From Paenibacillus aurantius (GTDB taxonomy: Bacteria > Bacillota > Bacilli > Paenibacillales > NBRC-103111): a stretch of DNA of 64,000 bases. The position numbers were made by a program, and so were the translations under genes. The DNA is taken from assembly GCF_032268605.1 (NCBI RefSeq), contig NZ_CP130318.1, positions 5,679,501-5,743,500 on the forward strand, given 5' to 3'. A model generated the notes under the pieces. That model did no database searches. It was not told the origin of the DNA and saw nothing but the letters and a program-made list of their open reading frames with translations. Of the stretch, positions 60,927-64,000 are shown piece after piece. Numbering within the stretch: position 1 is the first letter of the stretch; each line of letters opens with the position of its first letter.

Positions 60927-61685
60927 TCAGGCAATACCGATCGATTTCAAGTAATCGATGCTCATCTTAACGCTCTCGAGCGGCGGCCGTTTGCAGACGT
61001 CCTGCTCCACCATGAAATATTGGACTCCCGCTTCCACCGCGGCTTCCAGAACGGAGGGATAATCGATTACCCCGTGGCCCACTTCGGCAAAGGACTGCTC
61101 GGCGTCGTCGGCCATGTCCTTCACATGAACGATCGGCACCCGGCCTTTGTAGGAGAGCAGGTACTCCTTCGGATCGAGCCCGCCTTTTTTGACCCAATAC
61201 AGATCCAGCTCCGCCTGCAGGTGCTGCGGGTCTACCGACTGGTACATGCGGTCGAGGATGTACTCCCCATCCACCTTCTCGAATTCGAAGGCATGGTTGT
61301 GGTACAGGAACGTCAGCCCCGCTTCGTTAATGGCTTGTCCGTACTTGCGGAAATCGCTCATCAGCTTGTTGAAGTCCCCCTCGTTCTTCAGAAGCTTCTC
61401 GTCCAGCCAAGGGCAAATGATATATTGCGCGCCGATTTCCTGGCTGTAGGCAATCTGCTTCTCCAGCTCGCTTTCGAGCAGCTGCAGGCCAACGTGACTT
61501 GAGACCGCCTGCAGGCCGAGATCGTCCAGCGCTTTCTTCATTTCCTTGGCCGGGATGTCGCGGTAGCCGGCGAATTCCACCGTTTTGTAACCCATGTCGG
61601 CTACCTTTGCCAAGGTCCCTAAGAAGTCCTCTGCCGTTTCGTTTCTTAATGTATACAATTGTAAACCTACCGGAATATTAGCCAT
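60927..61685 (-). CDS. Sugar phosphate isomerase/epimerase (TIM barrel)
   Basis: 252 residues, xylose isomerase-like barrel. MANIPVGLQLYTLRNE, FLYHNHAFEFEKVDG (metal-binding His), ELDLYWVKKGG and VHVKDM and MVEQDVC give the metal site. Family members isomerise inositol-related or sugar substrates; the exact one is unknown. GGAG 9 nt before the ATG at 61685. Between secG and the M50-like gene. Confidence 0.85.
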   Translation of the reverse strand: MANIPVGLQLYTLRNETAEDFLGTLAKVADMGYKTVEFAGYRDIPAKEMKKALDDLGLQAVSSHVGLQLLESELEKQIAYSQEIGAQYIICPWLDEKLLKNEGDFNKLMSDFRKYGQAINEAGLTFLYHNHAFEFEKVDGEYILDRMYQSVDPQHLQAELDLYWVKKGGLDPKEYLLSYKGRVPIVHVKDMADDAEQSFAEVGHGVIDYPSVLEAAVEAGVQYFMVEQDVCKRPPLESVKMSIDYLKSIGIA

Positions 61686-61707
61686 CGAGATGGTCTCCTT
61701 TGCATCC

Positions 61708-62409
61708 TTAATAGTTAAACCGGCCGGTCTGCCTCGTCTCCTTGCGGCGCCCCGCAAAAGCGGTAATCGCCTGCTTGGCGCACCAGAGGGAGAACACCAG
61801 GAATCCGGCCCCCCAGACGATAGCCGGAACCGGCGATACGTTGGCCAGCACCGAGGCATCTCCCGCCTGGCCCGGGTGCAGATAAGCCGCCAGAAGAATG
61901 GTGACTGAGCCGGTAACGGATTCCTCCAGCGTCAGAAAAGCGATGAAGAGGTAGTAGTATTTAACGACGGTCTTCGGGGCGAGCAGCATCACAACGGCGG
62001 TCAGGACGATAAAGCCGGCGAGCCAGGCCATGCCGAACCCGTTCCGGACAAAAAGCAGCAGCGACCCCACCGCGACCCCCATGATTAGCAGCAGTCCGAG
62101 GGTCTGCCGGCGGCGGGCGTACAGGCTGAACAGCCCCCAGGCAAAAAGCGAAGCCGTTACATAACCGGACAACCCGATGGGAATCATCGCCGCCCGGTTC
62201 GAAACGAGCGACCGCGTGACCCCGCTGTGATCGGCGTAAAGGTCGATGTTCATGACGGTTCCGGAGAGCATCAGCGTTACCATCGCATGGCCGAATTCAT
62301 GAATCATCGTGTCCACATTGCGGAAAAAAGAAGAAAAGGGGACCCATTGGGAATGAGTGATAAAAGCCAATACGAGTAAAATCGTGATGGTTTTCGCCCA
62401 TTTTCCCAT
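61708..62409 (-). CDS. M50 (site-2-protease-like) membrane metallopeptidase
   Basis: 233 residues with six or so helices. The zinc motif HEFGH is at 37-41 (TMIHEFGHAMVTL) in the second hydrophobic segment. Resembles the M50B-like family of Bacilli. Could process membrane-anchored regulators; substrate unknown. It lies between enolase and the TIM-barrel gene. Confidence 0.85.
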   Translation of the reverse strand: MGKWAKTITILLVLAFITHSQWVPFSSFFRNVDTMIHEFGHAMVTLMLSGTVMNIDLYADHSGVTRSLVSNRAAMIPIGLSGYVTASLFAWGLFSLYARRRQTLGLLLIMGVAVGSLLLFVRNGFGMAWLAGFIVLTAVVMLLAPKTVVKYYYLFIAFLTLEESVTGSVTILLAAYLHPGQAGDASVLANVSPVPAIVWGAGFLVFSLWCAKQAITAFAGRRKETRQTGRFNY

Positions 62410-62456
62410 GGAATCCCCTCCTCGTCCTAGTTTATGGCGAGAATGCTGTATCGATG

Positions 62457-64000
<1,544 letters not shown>

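Overview
The window looks like chromosomal DNA from a moderately GC-rich, spore-former-type Bacillota, most likely Paenibacillaceae (Paenibacillus, Cohnella or a relative). The reasons are strong AGGAGG-type ribosome binding sites with many GTG/TTG starts, a T-box leader, perfect Rex-type operators ahead of a yjlC-ndh-like pair, a CspB/YdjO cold-shock pair, and the Bacillota order gpmI-eno-secG-rnr-smpB-ssrA at the right end. The taxonomic call is inference from these features; no rRNA is present.

Layout. 0-20.6 kb is housekeeping and accessory single genes: a DUF2238 membrane protein (cut by the left edge), aldose epimerase, glycosyltransferase, an MFS/universal-stress pair with an odd leader, T-box-controlled seryl-tRNA synthetase, FMN reductase/phosphotransferase, overlapping alkylation-repair genes (ogt, alkA-like), a beta-lactamase-fold hydrolase, a guanylate-kinase paralogue with an altered P-loop, uvsE, a thioesterase and NDH-2. 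20.9-31.6 kb holds a membrane-anchored multicopper oxidase, a MATE exporter with a structured leader, and a minus-strand run gntR - MBL hydrolase - ABC importer (binding protein, ATPase, fused permease) - mgtC. 31.9-39.0 kb holds a giant transglutaminase-like/DUF4011/SF1 helicase/Vsr-like nuclease protein (probable defence gene) divergent from a SUFU-domain protein. 39.1-43.8 kb has cold-shock genes, small DNA-binding proteins, and an isochorismatase-fold/MFS operon facing a TetR regulator across a perfect palindrome.

43.9-56.5 kb is an arabinan/galactan-type polysaccharide utilisation locus: an exported GH93-like propeller enzyme with two tandem binding modules, two GH43 enzymes, a GH2 enzyme, a CUT1 importer without its own ATPase, an AraR-like regulator and a decayed glycosidase remnant. 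It lies exactly between two 42-bp identical direct repeats, and the right copy is the terminator of ssrA (tmRNA). This is the layout of a genomic island at ssrA, although no integrase remains. 56.5-64 kb is the conserved core: ssrA, smpB, rnr, secG, a TIM-barrel epimerase, an M50-like peptidase, eno and the 3' end of gpmI.

The three observations I would pursue first are the ssrA-flanked glycan island with its duplicated terminator, the helicase-nuclease/SUFU pair (its nuclease motif lacks the usual acidic residue), and the regulator-MBL-ABC operon, which looks like an uptake system for a phosphoester or phosphonate.
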